From: an uncultured Roseovarius sp.
GTDB lineage: Bacteria; Pseudomonadota; Alphaproteobacteria; Rhodobacterales; Rhodobacteraceae
Assembly: GCA_934501475.1 (NCBI GenBank)
Contig: CAKSUL010000026.1
Location: 1-27,129, forward strand
Reading direction: 5' to 3'
DNA: 27,129 bases
Below are positions 8,424 through 15,991 of the stretch, piece by piece. Positions within the stretch are counted from its first letter, which is position 1; every line of letters starts with the position of its first letter. The notes under the pieces were generated by a model. It was not told the DNA's origin, did no database searches, and saw only the letters and a list, made by a program, of their open reading frames with translations. A program made the position numbers and the translations under genes.

Positions 8424-9593
8424 ATGAATTTTGACGAAATTATCGACCGTGTCGGCACCCATTCCGAAAAATGGGATTCGATGGAGGCAAGATACGGCGT
8501 GTCACCCAGCGACGGGATCGCCATGTGGGTTGCCGACATGGATTTCCGCCCGCCCGCCTGCGTCACGCAGGCGCTGAGAAACATGACCGATCACGGGGTT
8601 TACGGCTATTACGGCGATGAAGGATCCTATCGCGGCGCCATCCAGTGGTGGATGCAGAACCGCCACAACTGGAAGATCGAGCCCGAGTGGATCTTTACCA
8701 CCCATGGTCTGGTCAACGGCACGGCGATGTGTGTCGATGCCTTTACCCGGCCGGGCGATGGCGTGGTCCTGTTCACGCCGGTCTATCATTCCTTTGCCAA
8801 GCTGATCAAAGCGAGCGAGCGCAAGGTGGTGGAATGCCCGCTGGTGCAGACCGCCGGGCGCTACGAGATGGATTTCGACGCCTATGATGCGCAGATGGAC
8901 GGGTCGGAAAAGATGCTGATCCTGTGTTCACCGCACAATCCCGGCGGCCGGGTCTGGAGCCGCGCCGAATTGCAGGGCGTCGCCGATTTCGCCTGCCGTC
9001 ACGACCTGATCATCGTGTCGGACGAAATCCACCATGACCTGATCATGCCGGGCCACGAACATACGGTGATGGCCACGCTGGACGGGATCGCCGACCGGCT
9101 GGTGATGTTGAGCGCGACCACCAAGACCTTCAACATCGCCGGCGGGCATACCGGCAACGTGATCATCGCCGACCCGGATCTGCGGGCGCGCTTTGCACAG
9201 CGGATGGTCGCGCTCGGCTCTTCGCCCAACTCATTCGGCATCGCCATGGCCACGGCCGCCTATTCCCCCGAAGGGGCGCAATGGGTCGATGCGCTGCGCC
9301 TCTATCTGGACGGCAACCGGCGGCTGTTCGACGAGGGGATCAATGCCATTCCGGGGCTGAAATCCATGCCGCTCGAAGCGACCTATCTGGCCTGGGTGGA
9401 TTTCGCCGATACCGGCATGGCGCAGGATGACTACCTCGCGCGGGTGCAGACCGACGCGCGGATCGCGGCAAATCTGGGCCCCACATTCGGCACCGGCGGC
9501 GAAAGTTTCCTGCGCTTCAACCTTGCCACCCCGCGCGCGCGCATCGGCGAGGCGGTCACGCGCATGCAAGAGGCGTTTTCAGACCTGCAATAG
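8424..9593 (+). CDS. PatB/MalY-type PLP-dependent C-S lyase (cystathionine beta-lyase-like aminotransferase fold)
   Basis: This 389-residue fold-type I PLP enzyme has WVADMDFRPP near the N-terminus, a MalY/PatB hallmark. The segments CSPHNPGGRVW, VSDEIHHDLIMPGHEH and SATTKTFNIAGGHTGNVI follow, and K234 is the Schiff-base lysine. The family cleaves cystathionine, cysteine or S-conjugates to pyruvate, ammonia and a thiol; MalY also acts as a regulator in E. coli. The exact substrate is not predictable. The start follows AAAGGAGTGACAG, an excellent ribosome binding site. It is preceded by 252 bp of non-coding DNA, divergent from def, and converges on a small unknown gene. Confidence 0.9.
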   Translation: MNFDEIIDRVGTHSEKWDSMEARYGVSPSDGIAMWVADMDFRPPACVTQALRNMTDHGVYGYYGDEGSYRGAIQWWMQNRHNWKIEPEWIFTTHGLVNGTAMCVDAFTRPGDGVVLFTPVYHSFAKLIKASERKVVECPLVQTAGRYEMDFDAYDAQMDGSEKMLILCSPHNPGGRVWSRAELQGVADFACRHDLIIVSDEIHHDLIMPGHEHTVMATLDGIADRLVMLSATTKTFNIAGGHTGNVIIADPDLRARFAQRMVALGSSPNSFGIAMATAAYSPEGAQWVDALRLYLDGNRRLFDEGINAIPGLKSMPLEATYLAWVDFADTGMAQDDYLARVQTDARIAANLGPTFGTGGESFLRFNLATPRARIGEAVTRMQEAFSDLQ

Positions 9594-9628
9594 GCCCGAT
9601 CGGCGGTGCCGCCCTGCTCAGATCCGGG

Positions 9629-9979
9629 TCAGAACCGGGGCAGCAGCACGACCGGCTCATCATGCGCACGCTCAAAATCCAGCGGCTGCACGCCGCTGGC
9701 GTCGGTCATGCGCTTGAATTCGAAATGCACTTCGCCGTCTTCCTCGCTCGATGCCACGATCAGGCATTGCGACAGGTGCCGCCCGCCATCGTAAAGATCG
9801 ACCAGCCCGCGCAGATGCGGCGCATCCTCGGCGTCCAGCGCGAAACCGTCCTCCCACATCCGGAGCAGGCGAAACAGCCTGCCATCCGCCTCGACCTGCA
9901 AGCGGTGGCTTTTCTTCAGCGCGGCCTTGCGGGCCTTTTCAAGACCTTCGCGGACCTCATGGGGTAAAATATCTGTCAT
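9629..9979 (-). CDS. Conserved hypothetical protein
   Basis: I do not recognise a named domain in this 116-residue soluble protein. It begins MTDILPHEVREGLEKARKAA, with a charged helix. A beta-rich-looking core follows (HRLQVEADGRLFRLLRMWEDGFALDAEDAPHLRG, LVDLYDGGRHLSQCLIVAS) and the end is acidic to hydrophobic (EPVVLLPRF). The chosen ATG has AGGAG about nine bases upstream. The longer frame would run across the promoter region and the start of the oppositely oriented reductase gene and is unlikely. It is divergent from that gene and convergent with the C-S lyase. Confidence 0.7.
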   Translation of the reverse strand: MTDILPHEVREGLEKARKAALKKSHRLQVEADGRLFRLLRMWEDGFALDAEDAPHLRGLVDLYDGGRHLSQCLIVASSEEDGEVHFEFKRMTDASGVQPLDFERAHDEPVVLLPRF

Positions 9980-10187
9980 TTGCAATGCTCCTGCAAACAG
10001 CTTTGGCCTTTGGCGCACAGAGTCAAGAAAATTGCACAGGCAGAAGGGTTTCCGGGGCAGGTAATCGGCGTGGACCGGTTTTTTTGCTGCACCTGATGTG
10101 CAGCAGGGCACGTCCGCTGCGCAGGGACGCGCCTTATCACAGGGCGGCGGTCGGTCTATGTTGAAAGTTGAAAAAGGAGAACGCGAC

Positions 10188-11192
10188 ATGGGACAGCTTA
10201 TCGACGGCGTCTGGCACGACACATGGTATGACACCGACGCAACCGGCGGGGCGTTCAAACGCTCGACCGCCAGTTTTCGCAACTGGGTCACGCCGGACGG
10301 CAGCGCCGGCCCCAGCGGCGGCGACGGGTTCAAGGCCGAAAGCGGGCGCTATCATCTTTATGTCTCGCTAGCCTGCCCATGGGCGCATCGCACGCTGATC
10401 TTTCGCGCGCTCAAGGGCCTGAGCGATCATATCGGCGTCTCGGTCGTGCATCCCGACATGCTGGGCGACGGGTGGAGTTTCGATACCGGGTTTGCCGGGG
10501 CGACGGGCGATCAGCTATACGATTTGCCGTTCATGCGTGACGTCTATCTCAAGGCCGATCCGAAAATTTCGGGGCGCGTCACGGTGCCGGTGCTGTGGGA
10601 TCGGGTGCGTGAAACCATCGTCTCGAACGAATCCTCCGAGATCATCCGCATGTTCAACTCGGCCTTTGACGCCATCACCGGCAATGACGACGATTACTGG
10701 CCCAAGGCGCTGCGCGACGCCATCGCCCCGGTGAACGAGCGGATTTACGACAGCGTGAACAACGGCGTCTACAAGGCCGGTTTCGCCACAACTCAGGCCG
10801 CCTATGACGCCGCGGTGGGGCCGCTGTTTGACAGTCTGGACTGGCTTGAGGCGCGGCTGGGCGATCAGCGCTACCTGATGGGCGCAACCGTGACCGAGGC
10901 CGACTGGCGCCTGTTCACCACGCTGATCCGGTTTGATTCGGTCTATCACCAGCATTTCAAATGCAACCGGGCGCGGATCGTCGATTATCCGGCGCTATGG
11001 GCCTATCTGCGCGACCTCTATCAATGGCCGGGCGTGGCCGAGACGGTCGATCTTGCGCATATCGTGCGCCATTACCACTATAGTCACGACACCATCAATC
11101 CGCACCGCATCATCCCGATCAACCCGGTGCTGGACCTTGACGCGCCGCATGGGCGCGAGGCGCTCACTCAGGAACCGCGGGTGCGCCCGTAA
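10188..11192 (+). CDS. Glutathionyl-hydroquinone reductase (Xi-class GST, YqjG/EcmB type)
   Basis: These enzymes reduce glutathionyl-hydroquinones to hydroquinones using glutathione. The 334-residue protein has the Xi-class active site SLACPWAHR with nucleophile C63 in the N-terminal thioredoxin-like domain. The conserved block FVRDVYLKADP-like (FMRDVYLKADPKISGRVTVP), the SNESSEIIRMFN segment and the helical C-terminal domain (YLMGATVTEADWRLFTTLIRFD) also match. The end has HYHYSHDTINPHRIIP, typical of the class. The start after AAAAAGGAGAACGCGAC is preferred to an ATG ten codons upstream. Its last 25 bases overlap the 3' end of the response regulator on the other strand. Confidence 0.92.
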   Translation: MGQLIDGVWHDTWYDTDATGGAFKRSTASFRNWVTPDGSAGPSGGDGFKAESGRYHLYVSLACPWAHRTLIFRALKGLSDHIGVSVVHPDMLGDGWSFDTGFAGATGDQLYDLPFMRDVYLKADPKISGRVTVPVLWDRVRETIVSNESSEIIRMFNSAFDAITGNDDDYWPKALRDAIAPVNERIYDSVNNGVYKAGFATTQAAYDAAVGPLFDSLDWLEARLGDQRYLMGATVTEADWRLFTTLIRFDSVYHQHFKCNRARIVDYPALWAYLRDLYQWPGVAETVDLAHIVRHYHYSHDTINPHRIIPINPVLDLDAPHGREALTQEPRVRP

Positions 11193-11536
11193 TGCGCGAC
11201 CATCGCCGTCAGATCCTCGGGCGGGGTGTCCGATTGCACCAGGGCGCGGGTATTGGCGTTCAATGAAAAGATCGACCCGTCGGAAAAGAACGATGTGTTG
11301 GTGACAAACACGATCTGCGAGTCGGGGTGGCGATAGCTGGCGAAATCCGCGATGGCCAGCGCGCTGCCCTGCGCGATCACCAGATCCAGCACGACAACGT
11401 CGAAATCATGCGTCTGAAGCGCCCGTATGGCGCCGCTCTGGCCGGTTTCAAGCCGGGTGGTCATGCCTTGGCGGTCCATATGCCTCTGCCACAGCGCGCC
11501 CAGATCCGGGTCGCTCTCGACGATCAGAACGCGCAT
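11168..11536 (-). CDS. Single-domain response regulator (receiver only)
   Basis: This protein of about 122 residues consists of one receiver domain: MRVLIVESDPDLGALW at the first strand, phospho-acceptor D51 in VVVLDLVIA, and IVFVTNTSFF at the fourth strand with the conserved Thr/Ser. Two features are degenerate. The acidic pair reads E-S-D, and the usual Lys-Pro before the last helix is replaced (LVQSDTPPEDL), so phosphotransfer may be altered. The ATG with GAGG five bases upstream is chosen; in-frame starts at 11551 (ATG) and 11563 (GTG) are possible. There is no output domain and no adjacent histidine kinase. It converges on and overlaps the reductase gene by 25 bp. Confidence 0.78.
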   Translation of the reverse strand: MRVLIVESDPDLGALWQRHMDRQGMTTRLETGQSGAIRALQTHDFDVVVLDLVIAQGSALAIADFASYRHPDSQIVFVTNTSFFSDGSIFSLNANTRALVQSDTPPEDLTAMVAHYGRTRGS

Positions 11537-11866
11537 CTTGTCCTCGGGCATATCCCTGTCCACCTCAGGCCCGGCGCATTGCGCAGGTCATCAAGGACAT
11601 TGATCCGTAGCGAAGCCCATCCATTCCCCGAATCCTTCATTCTCCCGGCTCCATGCTGGCCGGATTATCCCTTATAGCATAACGCGCATGCTGCGGGTTT
11701 TGTTCCATCTGCGCGTTGCGCATGTAGCCATGGGCATTTCACCCGAACCCGGCTGCACGGCATCCACGAAACGCCCCCCTTGGCCGAACCGGCAGAAAGC
11801 CGCGCAAATGGCTTGTGGCGCGGGCCGTTTTCCGCTTGATGGGGGCGACAAGGACCGGAGGGGCGT
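11537..11866. other. 330-bp intergenic region between the response regulator and the DUF1636 gene
   Basis: This region must hold both divergent promoters. On the minus strand there is a good extended -10 (TGCTATAAG, around 11676-11684) for the response regulator, with no clear -35. On the plus strand AGGACCGGAGGGG provides the ribosome binding site for the DUF1636 gene. I looked for a cobalamin riboswitch, because B12 genes follow, and found no recognisable B12-box core. A 38-codon minus-strand frame (11524-11640) is present but weakly supported. Confidence 0.5.
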
Positions 11867-12238
11867 ATGACAACCTGGATCACGATCTGTGACACCTGCC
11901 GACGCGATGACATGGGCGACGCAGGCCAAACGCCGCCGCACGGTCAGGCGCTGGCCGGGCTGATCGACGCGATGACCGAAGGCAGCGCATTGAAAACGCG
12001 GCGTATTTCCTGCCTGATGGGCTGCACGCATGGCTGCAACGTCGCCATTCAGGCCAAGGGCAAGATGGCCTATACGCTGGGCAATTTCACCCCCGACAGC
12101 GACGCGGCGCAGGCGATCGTGGACTATGCCAGATTGCACGCCGCCAGCAAAAGCGGCGTCATCGCCTATAGCCACTGGCCCGAAGGGGTGAAGGCGCATT
12201 TCATATCGCGCCAACCGCCACTGCCGGATGAGGGCTAG
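11867..12238 (+). CDS. DUF1636 family Cys-rich, ferredoxin-like metal-binding protein
   Basis: The 123-residue protein has a CxxC (C8, C11 in ICDTCRR) and a C-x3-C-x3-C (C49, C53, C57 in SCLMGCTHGC). The pattern resembles thioredoxin-like [2Fe-2S] ferredoxins and matches the DUF1636 family, which is often found beside cobalamin genes. The C-terminal half (AYTLGNFTPDSDAAQAIVDYA) is the usual family block. Its biochemical role is unknown; metal or cluster binding and a link to B12 synthesis are inferred from the cysteines and from the two downstream genes. The stop is 3 bp before the next ATG. Confidence 0.85.
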   Translation: MTTWITICDTCRRDDMGDAGQTPPHGQALAGLIDAMTEGSALKTRRISCLMGCTHGCNVAIQAKGKMAYTLGNFTPDSDAAQAIVDYARLHAASKSGVIAYSHWPEGVKAHFISRQPPLPDEG

Positions 12239-12241
12239 GCG

Positions 12242-13177
12242 ATGAGGCCGGCACGCGATCACGGCGGCGGTCTGGACGGCGCGGTGGCGCGCTTTGGCGG
12301 CGCGCGGCGCGACTGGATCGATCTGTCCACCGGCATCAACCCGGTGCCCTACCCGATCCCGCCGCTCAGCGACGCGGCATGGGCGGCCCTGCCCGACACC
12401 GGGGCGGCAGATGCGCTGGAACGGGCCGCGCGCGCGCATTGGAATGTGCCCGAACAGGCGGCGGTGCTGGCCGCGCCGGGGGCCTCGGCGCTGATCGCGC
12501 GCCTGCCCGGTCTGTGGCCCGCCGGGCGCGTGCATATCCCCGCGCCCACCTATAACGAACACGCGGCGGCCTTTGACGCGCATGGCTGGCAGCAGACCGA
12601 GCGCACGCCCGATATCCGGGTACTGGTCAACCCCAACAACCCGACCGGGCACTGGTATGGGCCGGACGACCTTGGCGCGCCGATCACCGTCATCGACGAA
12701 AGCTTTGCCGATGTCGCGCCCGCGCGCTCACTGATCGCGCAGACCGCAACGCCGCGTTGTCTGATCCTGAAAAGCTTTGGCAAGTTCTGGGGTCTGGCGG
12801 GGATCCGGCTGGGATTCGCGATTGGCGCGCCGGATCTGATCGCGCGCCTGTCCGAGATGCTGGGCCCCTGGCCGGTGTCGGGCATCGCGCTGGAAATCGG
12901 CGCGCATGCGCTTGGCGATGCGGATTGGGCCGATGCGACGCGCGCCCGCCTGATCCGCGACGGCGCGCGGCTGGATGCGCTGATGGCGCGCAGCGGCGCG
13001 CGCAATGTCGGCGGCACGCCCCTGTTCCGCCTCTACGAGGTCGAGAACGCCGCCAAGACCCAGACCCACCTGGCCCGCCATCACATCTGGAGCCGGATTT
13101 TCCCCTATTCGGACAGGCTGATCCGTCTGGGCCTGCCCGCGCCGGACGGCTGGGCGCGCATCGAGGCCTCGACATGA
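12242..13177 (+). CDS. cobD: Threonine-phosphate decarboxylase (CobD; CobC in Pseudomonas naming)
   Basis: This 311-residue PLP enzyme of the HisC-like aminotransferase fold makes (R)-1-amino-2-propanol phosphate from L-threonine phosphate, giving the aminopropanol arm of cobalamin. Visible features are [14 protein letters not shown] at the N-terminus (family typical), [32 protein letters not shown] and [17 protein letters not shown], with K181 as the PLP lysine. It is somewhat shorter than the 330-360 residues common for the family, mostly in loops. It lies directly after the DUF1636 gene and overlaps cbiB by 4 bp, so product and next enzyme are encoded together. Confidence 0.92.
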   Translation: MRPARDHGGGLDGAVARFGGARRDWIDLSTGINPVPYPIPPLSDAAWAALPDTGAADALERAARAHWNVPEQAAVLAAPGASALIARLPGLWPAGRVHIPAPTYNEHAAAFDAHGWQQTERTPDIRVLVNPNNPTGHWYGPDDLGAPITVIDESFADVAPARSLIAQTATPRCLILKSFGKFWGLAGIRLGFAIGAPDLIARLSEMLGPWPVSGIALEIGAHALGDADWADATRARLIRDGARLDALMARSGARNVGGTPLFRLYEVENAAKTQTHLARHHIWSRIFPYSDRLIRLGLPAPDGWARIEAST

Positions 13178-14088
13178 GCCTGATCCTCGCCCTTCTTCTG
13201 GACGCCGCCATGGGCGAGCCGCGCTGGCTGTGGGATCGTGTCCCGCATCCCGTGGTGGTGATGGGGCGGATCATCCACGCGCTTGAGCAGCGGATGAATA
13301 TCGGCAATGCCCGCAAGGTGGGCGGCGTCATGACATTGGCGATCCTGTGTCTGGGGGCGCTGATCCTGGGGGTGATCCTGGCGCAACTGGGGTGGCTGGT
13401 GTCGGGCGTGATCGCGGCGATCCTGATCTCGCACCGCTCGCTGGTGGATCACGTGGCGGGCGTCGCCGCCGGTCTGCGCATGTCGCTGCCCGAGGGGCGG
13501 CGCGCGGTGGCGCGCATCGTCGGGCGCGATACCGCACAGATGGACAGCGCCGAAGTGGCCCGCGCCGCGATCGAATCCGCCGCCGAAAACCTCAGCGACG
13601 GGGTGATCGCGCCCGCCTTCTGGTTTGCAATCGGCGGGCTGCCCGGCCTGCTGATCTACAAGATCACCAACACCGCCGACAGCATGATCGGCTACAAGAC
13701 CCCGCGCTATCGCGAGTTTGGCTGGGCGGCGGCGCGGTTTGACGATCTGCTGAACTGGGTGCCCGCAAGGCTGAGCGCCGGTCTGATCGCGCTCAGCTAT
13801 GGGCTGACGGGGCGCTGGTCGGACATCGCGGCGGATGCGCGCCGGCACCGCTCGCCCAACGCGGGCTGGCCCGAGGCGGCGATGGCGCGCGCGCTCGACA
13901 TCGCGCTGGCCGGCCCCAGATCCTATGACGGCGCGCGGCGCGACTATCCCTTCGTCAACGCGCCCGGCCGCCGCCATATCGGCCCGGCCGAGATCGACGC
14001 CGCCTGCAGCGCGCTGTGGCGGGTCTGGGCGGTGGGGCTGGGCGCGGTGGTGATCCTGACGCTTGTTCTGGGTCCGGTGCTGGACTGA
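13174..14088 (+). CDS. cbiB: Adenosylcobinamide-phosphate synthase (CbiB; CobD in Pseudomonas naming)
   Basis: CbiB joins aminopropanol phosphate to adenosylcobyric acid at the inner membrane. The 304-residue protein starts with [29 protein letters not shown], matching the family's first helix and GxPxxxxHPVxxMG motif. It contains [25 protein letters not shown] and [37 protein letters not shown], the strongest family signature. Several membrane helices are clear. The start is set by the ATGA overlap with cobD; an in-frame extension upstream lies within cobD. It is the last gene of the cluster; hairpin repeats follow. Confidence 0.95.
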   Translation: MSLILALLLDAAMGEPRWLWDRVPHPVVVMGRIIHALEQRMNIGNARKVGGVMTLAILCLGALILGVILAQLGWLVSGVIAAILISHRSLVDHVAGVAAGLRMSLPEGRRAVARIVGRDTAQMDSAEVARAAIESAAENLSDGVIAPAFWFAIGGLPGLLIYKITNTADSMIGYKTPRYREFGWAAARFDDLLNWVPARLSAGLIALSYGLTGRWSDIAADARRHRSPNAGWPEAAMARALDIALAGPRSYDGARRDYPFVNAPGRRHIGPAEIDAACSALWRVWAVGLGAVVILTLVLGPVLD

Positions 14089-14148
14089 GGCGGCGTTTGC
14101 CGGCGCGCGGATGAGTCCGGATGCGTTCGGGCGGCATTCCGTCCCAAA

Positions 14149-14260
14149 GCGTTTCGCCTTTAACCTGAAACATCAGAGAAAGGCGAAACGCGCGCACCGC
14201 TGATATGTCGCGCGCGTTTCGCAAAAATCCGTGATTCAGCTTTTCCGCAAAACGCTTTAG
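14149..14260. repeat. Two tandem intergenic hairpins (palindromic repeat element)
   Basis: Hairpin 1: GCGTTTCGCCTTT (14149-14161) is perfectly complementary to AAAGGCGAAACGC (14179-14191). An inner CTGA/TCAG pairing (14165-14168 with 14173-14176) nearly closes the loop. Hairpin 2: GCGTTT (14214-14219) pairs with AAACGC (14250-14255) with a partly paired interior. The element ends in AAAACGCTTTAG. It lies between cbiB and the lytic transglycosylase gene, 34 bp before the latter's ATG. It may be an extragenic palindromic repeat, and hairpin 1 may also end the cobalamin transcript although no T-run follows. Confidence 0.6.
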
Positions 14261-14293
14261 GATGGCGACAACATACCTTCACATGAGGCCCAA

Positions 14294-15484
14294 ATGCGCA
14301 TTCCGAATATCCCTGCCCTTGCCCTGTCCGTCATTCTGCCCGTCACGCTGCCCGCCGCCGGGTCTGCCCAGACCCCCTGCGGCGGATCGTTCTCCGGCTT
14401 TGTGAATGACCTCAAATCCGAGGCGGTATCGCGCGGGCACGACGCCGCGACGGTCAACCAGTTCTTTGCCTCCGCGCGTCAGGACAGCGCCGTGCTCAGG
14501 GCCGACCGCCAACAGGGTGTGTTCCAGAAACCCTTCAGCGAATTCGCCCGCCACCTGATCAGCGCCAACCGCCTCGACACCGGGCGCGCCAAGGCCAAGT
14601 CACAAGGCAGCGTGTTTGACCGGATCGAGGCGCAATATGGCGTCAACCGGGGCGTCTTGCTGGCCTTTTGGGCGTTCGAGACCGATTTCGGCGGATTTCA
14701 GGGGGATTTCAACACGCTGAACGCGCTTGTGACGCTGGCGCATGACTGCCGTCGCCCGCATCTGTTCCGCCCGCAGGTCTTTGCCGCGCTGGAACTGTTC
14801 GAGAAGGGCGATTTCAGCCCGACAAGCACGACCGGCGCATGGGCCGGTGAGATCGGCATGGTGCAGATGCTGCCGCGCGACATCATCGAAAATGGCGTCG
14901 ATGGCGATGGCGACGGGCATGTGTCGCTGAAAACCTCGGCGCCGGATGCGCTGATGTCGGGGGGCAAGATGCTGTCCTCGCTGGGGTGGCGCAAGAATGA
15001 GCCGTGGTTGCAGGAGGTCAGCGTGCCCGCCGATCTGGATTGGTCCAGAACCGGCCTGCGCACAAGCCTGAAAGCCAGCGACTGGGCCGCGATGGGGGTG
15101 GTGCCGCGCCACGGCGAACTGGCCAAAGACCTGCCCGCCAGCATCATCCTGCCCCAAGGACACAAGGGCCCGGCCTTTATCGCCTATCCGAATTTCAGTG
15201 TCTATTTCGAGTGGAATCAAAGCTTTACCTACGTCCTGACAGCCGCCTATTTCGCCAACCGCCTTGAGGGCGCGCCGGTGTTCGAGGCGGGCAATCCCGA
15301 ACCGGGCCTGACGGGCGATGAGATGAAGCGCCTGCAACAGAAACTGGCCGCGCAGGGCTATGACGTGGGGCAGATCGACGGCATCCTGGGATCGGGCACG
15401 CGGGCGGCGGTGCAGGACATGCAGGTCAGGCTGGGCCTGCCAGCGGATGCATGGCCGACAAGGGCGCTGCTGTCAAAGCTCTGA
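14294..15484 (+). CDS. Lytic murein transglycosylase, MltB/SLT_2 type, with C-terminal peptidoglycan-binding domain
   Basis: The 396-residue exported protein starts with a signal peptide (residues 1 to about 25, MRIPNIPALALSVILPVTLP ending near AGSAQ). It has an MltB-type catalytic domain with E129 in FWAFETDFGGFQGDFN, followed by TTGAWAGEIGMVQMLPRDI and WNQSFTYVLTAAYFANRL. At about 335-396 there is a PG_binding_1 domain (EMKRLQQKLAAQGYDVGQID, GSGTRAAVQDMQ). It cleaves the MurNAc-GlcNAc bond to form 1,6-anhydro products in the periplasm. There is no lipobox, so it is probably soluble or loosely bound. GAGG lies just upstream of the ATG. Confidence 0.93.
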   Translation: MRIPNIPALALSVILPVTLPAAGSAQTPCGGSFSGFVNDLKSEAVSRGHDAATVNQFFASARQDSAVLRADRQQGVFQKPFSEFARHLISANRLDTGRAKAKSQGSVFDRIEAQYGVNRGVLLAFWAFETDFGGFQGDFNTLNALVTLAHDCRRPHLFRPQVFAALELFEKGDFSPTSTTGAWAGEIGMVQMLPRDIIENGVDGDGDGHVSLKTSAPDALMSGGKMLSSLGWRKNEPWLQEVSVPADLDWSRTGLRTSLKASDWAAMGVVPRHGELAKDLPASIILPQGHKGPAFIAYPNFSVYFEWNQSFTYVLTAAYFANRLEGAPVFEAGNPEPGLTGDEMKRLQQKLAAQGYDVGQIDGILGSGTRAAVQDMQVRLGLPADAWPTRALLSKL

Positions 15485-15495
15485 CATCGGCTTGC

Positions 15496-15517
15496 CACGC
15501 TAGGCGGCGTGCTTTTT
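15496..15517 (+). terminator. Weak hairpin plus T5 after the transglycosylase gene
   Basis: CACGC (15496-15500) pairs with GCGTG (15507-15511) over a 6-base loop, followed by TTTTT at 15513-15517. It lies 12 bp past the stop codon. The stem is short, so termination strength is uncertain. Confidence 0.45.
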
Positions 15518-15622
15518 CGTCAAGAATCGCGCCGCTCTATACGAAAAATTCAGAAACCTCTGTCATTCCGGCTGTTCACACAGTTGCGCCGCCACACGGC
15601 ACGCATGATGAAGGAATGGTAA

Positions 15623-15973
15623 ATGAGTTCTACGGTTTCGAAGATTTTCACCATGGTCACGGTGTTCACCTCTCTCGCGTTGCTGGCGGCCTGCGCGACC
15701 CCCCCGGCCAAGGTGAGCGCATTGGAGGTCAGCACGTCGGAATATGACCGGATGAACTGCCGCCAGCTTCGCCAGCTCGACGAGACATGGCAGCAGAACG
15801 TCAAGGTACTGTCAGAGCAGCAGCAAAAGGCCAGAACCGGCGATACGGTCGGTGTCATCCTCATCGGGATCCCCACCGGCAGCCTGTCGGGCGGCGACGT
15901 GGAGCCAAAGCTTGCCCATGCCAAGGGGCATCTGGAAGCCGTCCAGCGCGTTTCGGTCCGCAAGAGTTGCTGA
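15623..15973 (+). CDS. Small lipoprotein of unknown function
   Basis: The 116-residue protein has a type II signal peptide: hydrophobic MVTVFTSLALLAAC with lipobox cysteine C24. The mature part is short and hydrophilic. It has a charged helix (YDRMNCRQLRQLDETWQQNV, EQQQKARTGDTV), a GVILIGIPTGSLSGGD hydrophobic hairpin and the end LAHAKGHLEAVQRVSVRKSC. Cys44 and the C-terminal Cys could pair. The residue after the lipid cysteine is Ala, suggesting outer-membrane sorting. AAGGA lies 7 bases before the ATG. It converges on smc with 18 bp between stops. No function is recognised. Confidence 0.82.
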   Translation: MSSTVSKIFTMVTVFTSLALLAACATPPAKVSALEVSTSEYDRMNCRQLRQLDETWQQNVKVLSEQQQKARTGDTVGVILIGIPTGSLSGGDVEPKLAHAKGHLEAVQRVSVRKSC

Positions 15974-15991
15974 CGACGCGGCGGGGTCGGC

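Noticed and set aside
9602..9613. GGCGGTGCCGCC palindrome between the C-S lyase and the small unknown gene
   Set aside because: The stem is only 4 bp with a realistic loop and there is no T-run. Such strings are expected by chance at this GC content.
11524..11640. A 38-codon minus-strand frame overlapping the start of the response regulator (possible leader peptide)
   Set aside because: It begins MKDSGNGWASLRINVLDDLR and looks moderately protein-like, but its GGAG is too close to the ATG and nothing else supports it. Comparative data would be needed to call it a leader peptide.
11564..11866. Cobalamin riboswitch expected before the DUF1636-cobD-cbiB genes
   Set aside because: I searched both strands by eye for the B12-box core and the conserved GCCACTG-type segment and found neither.
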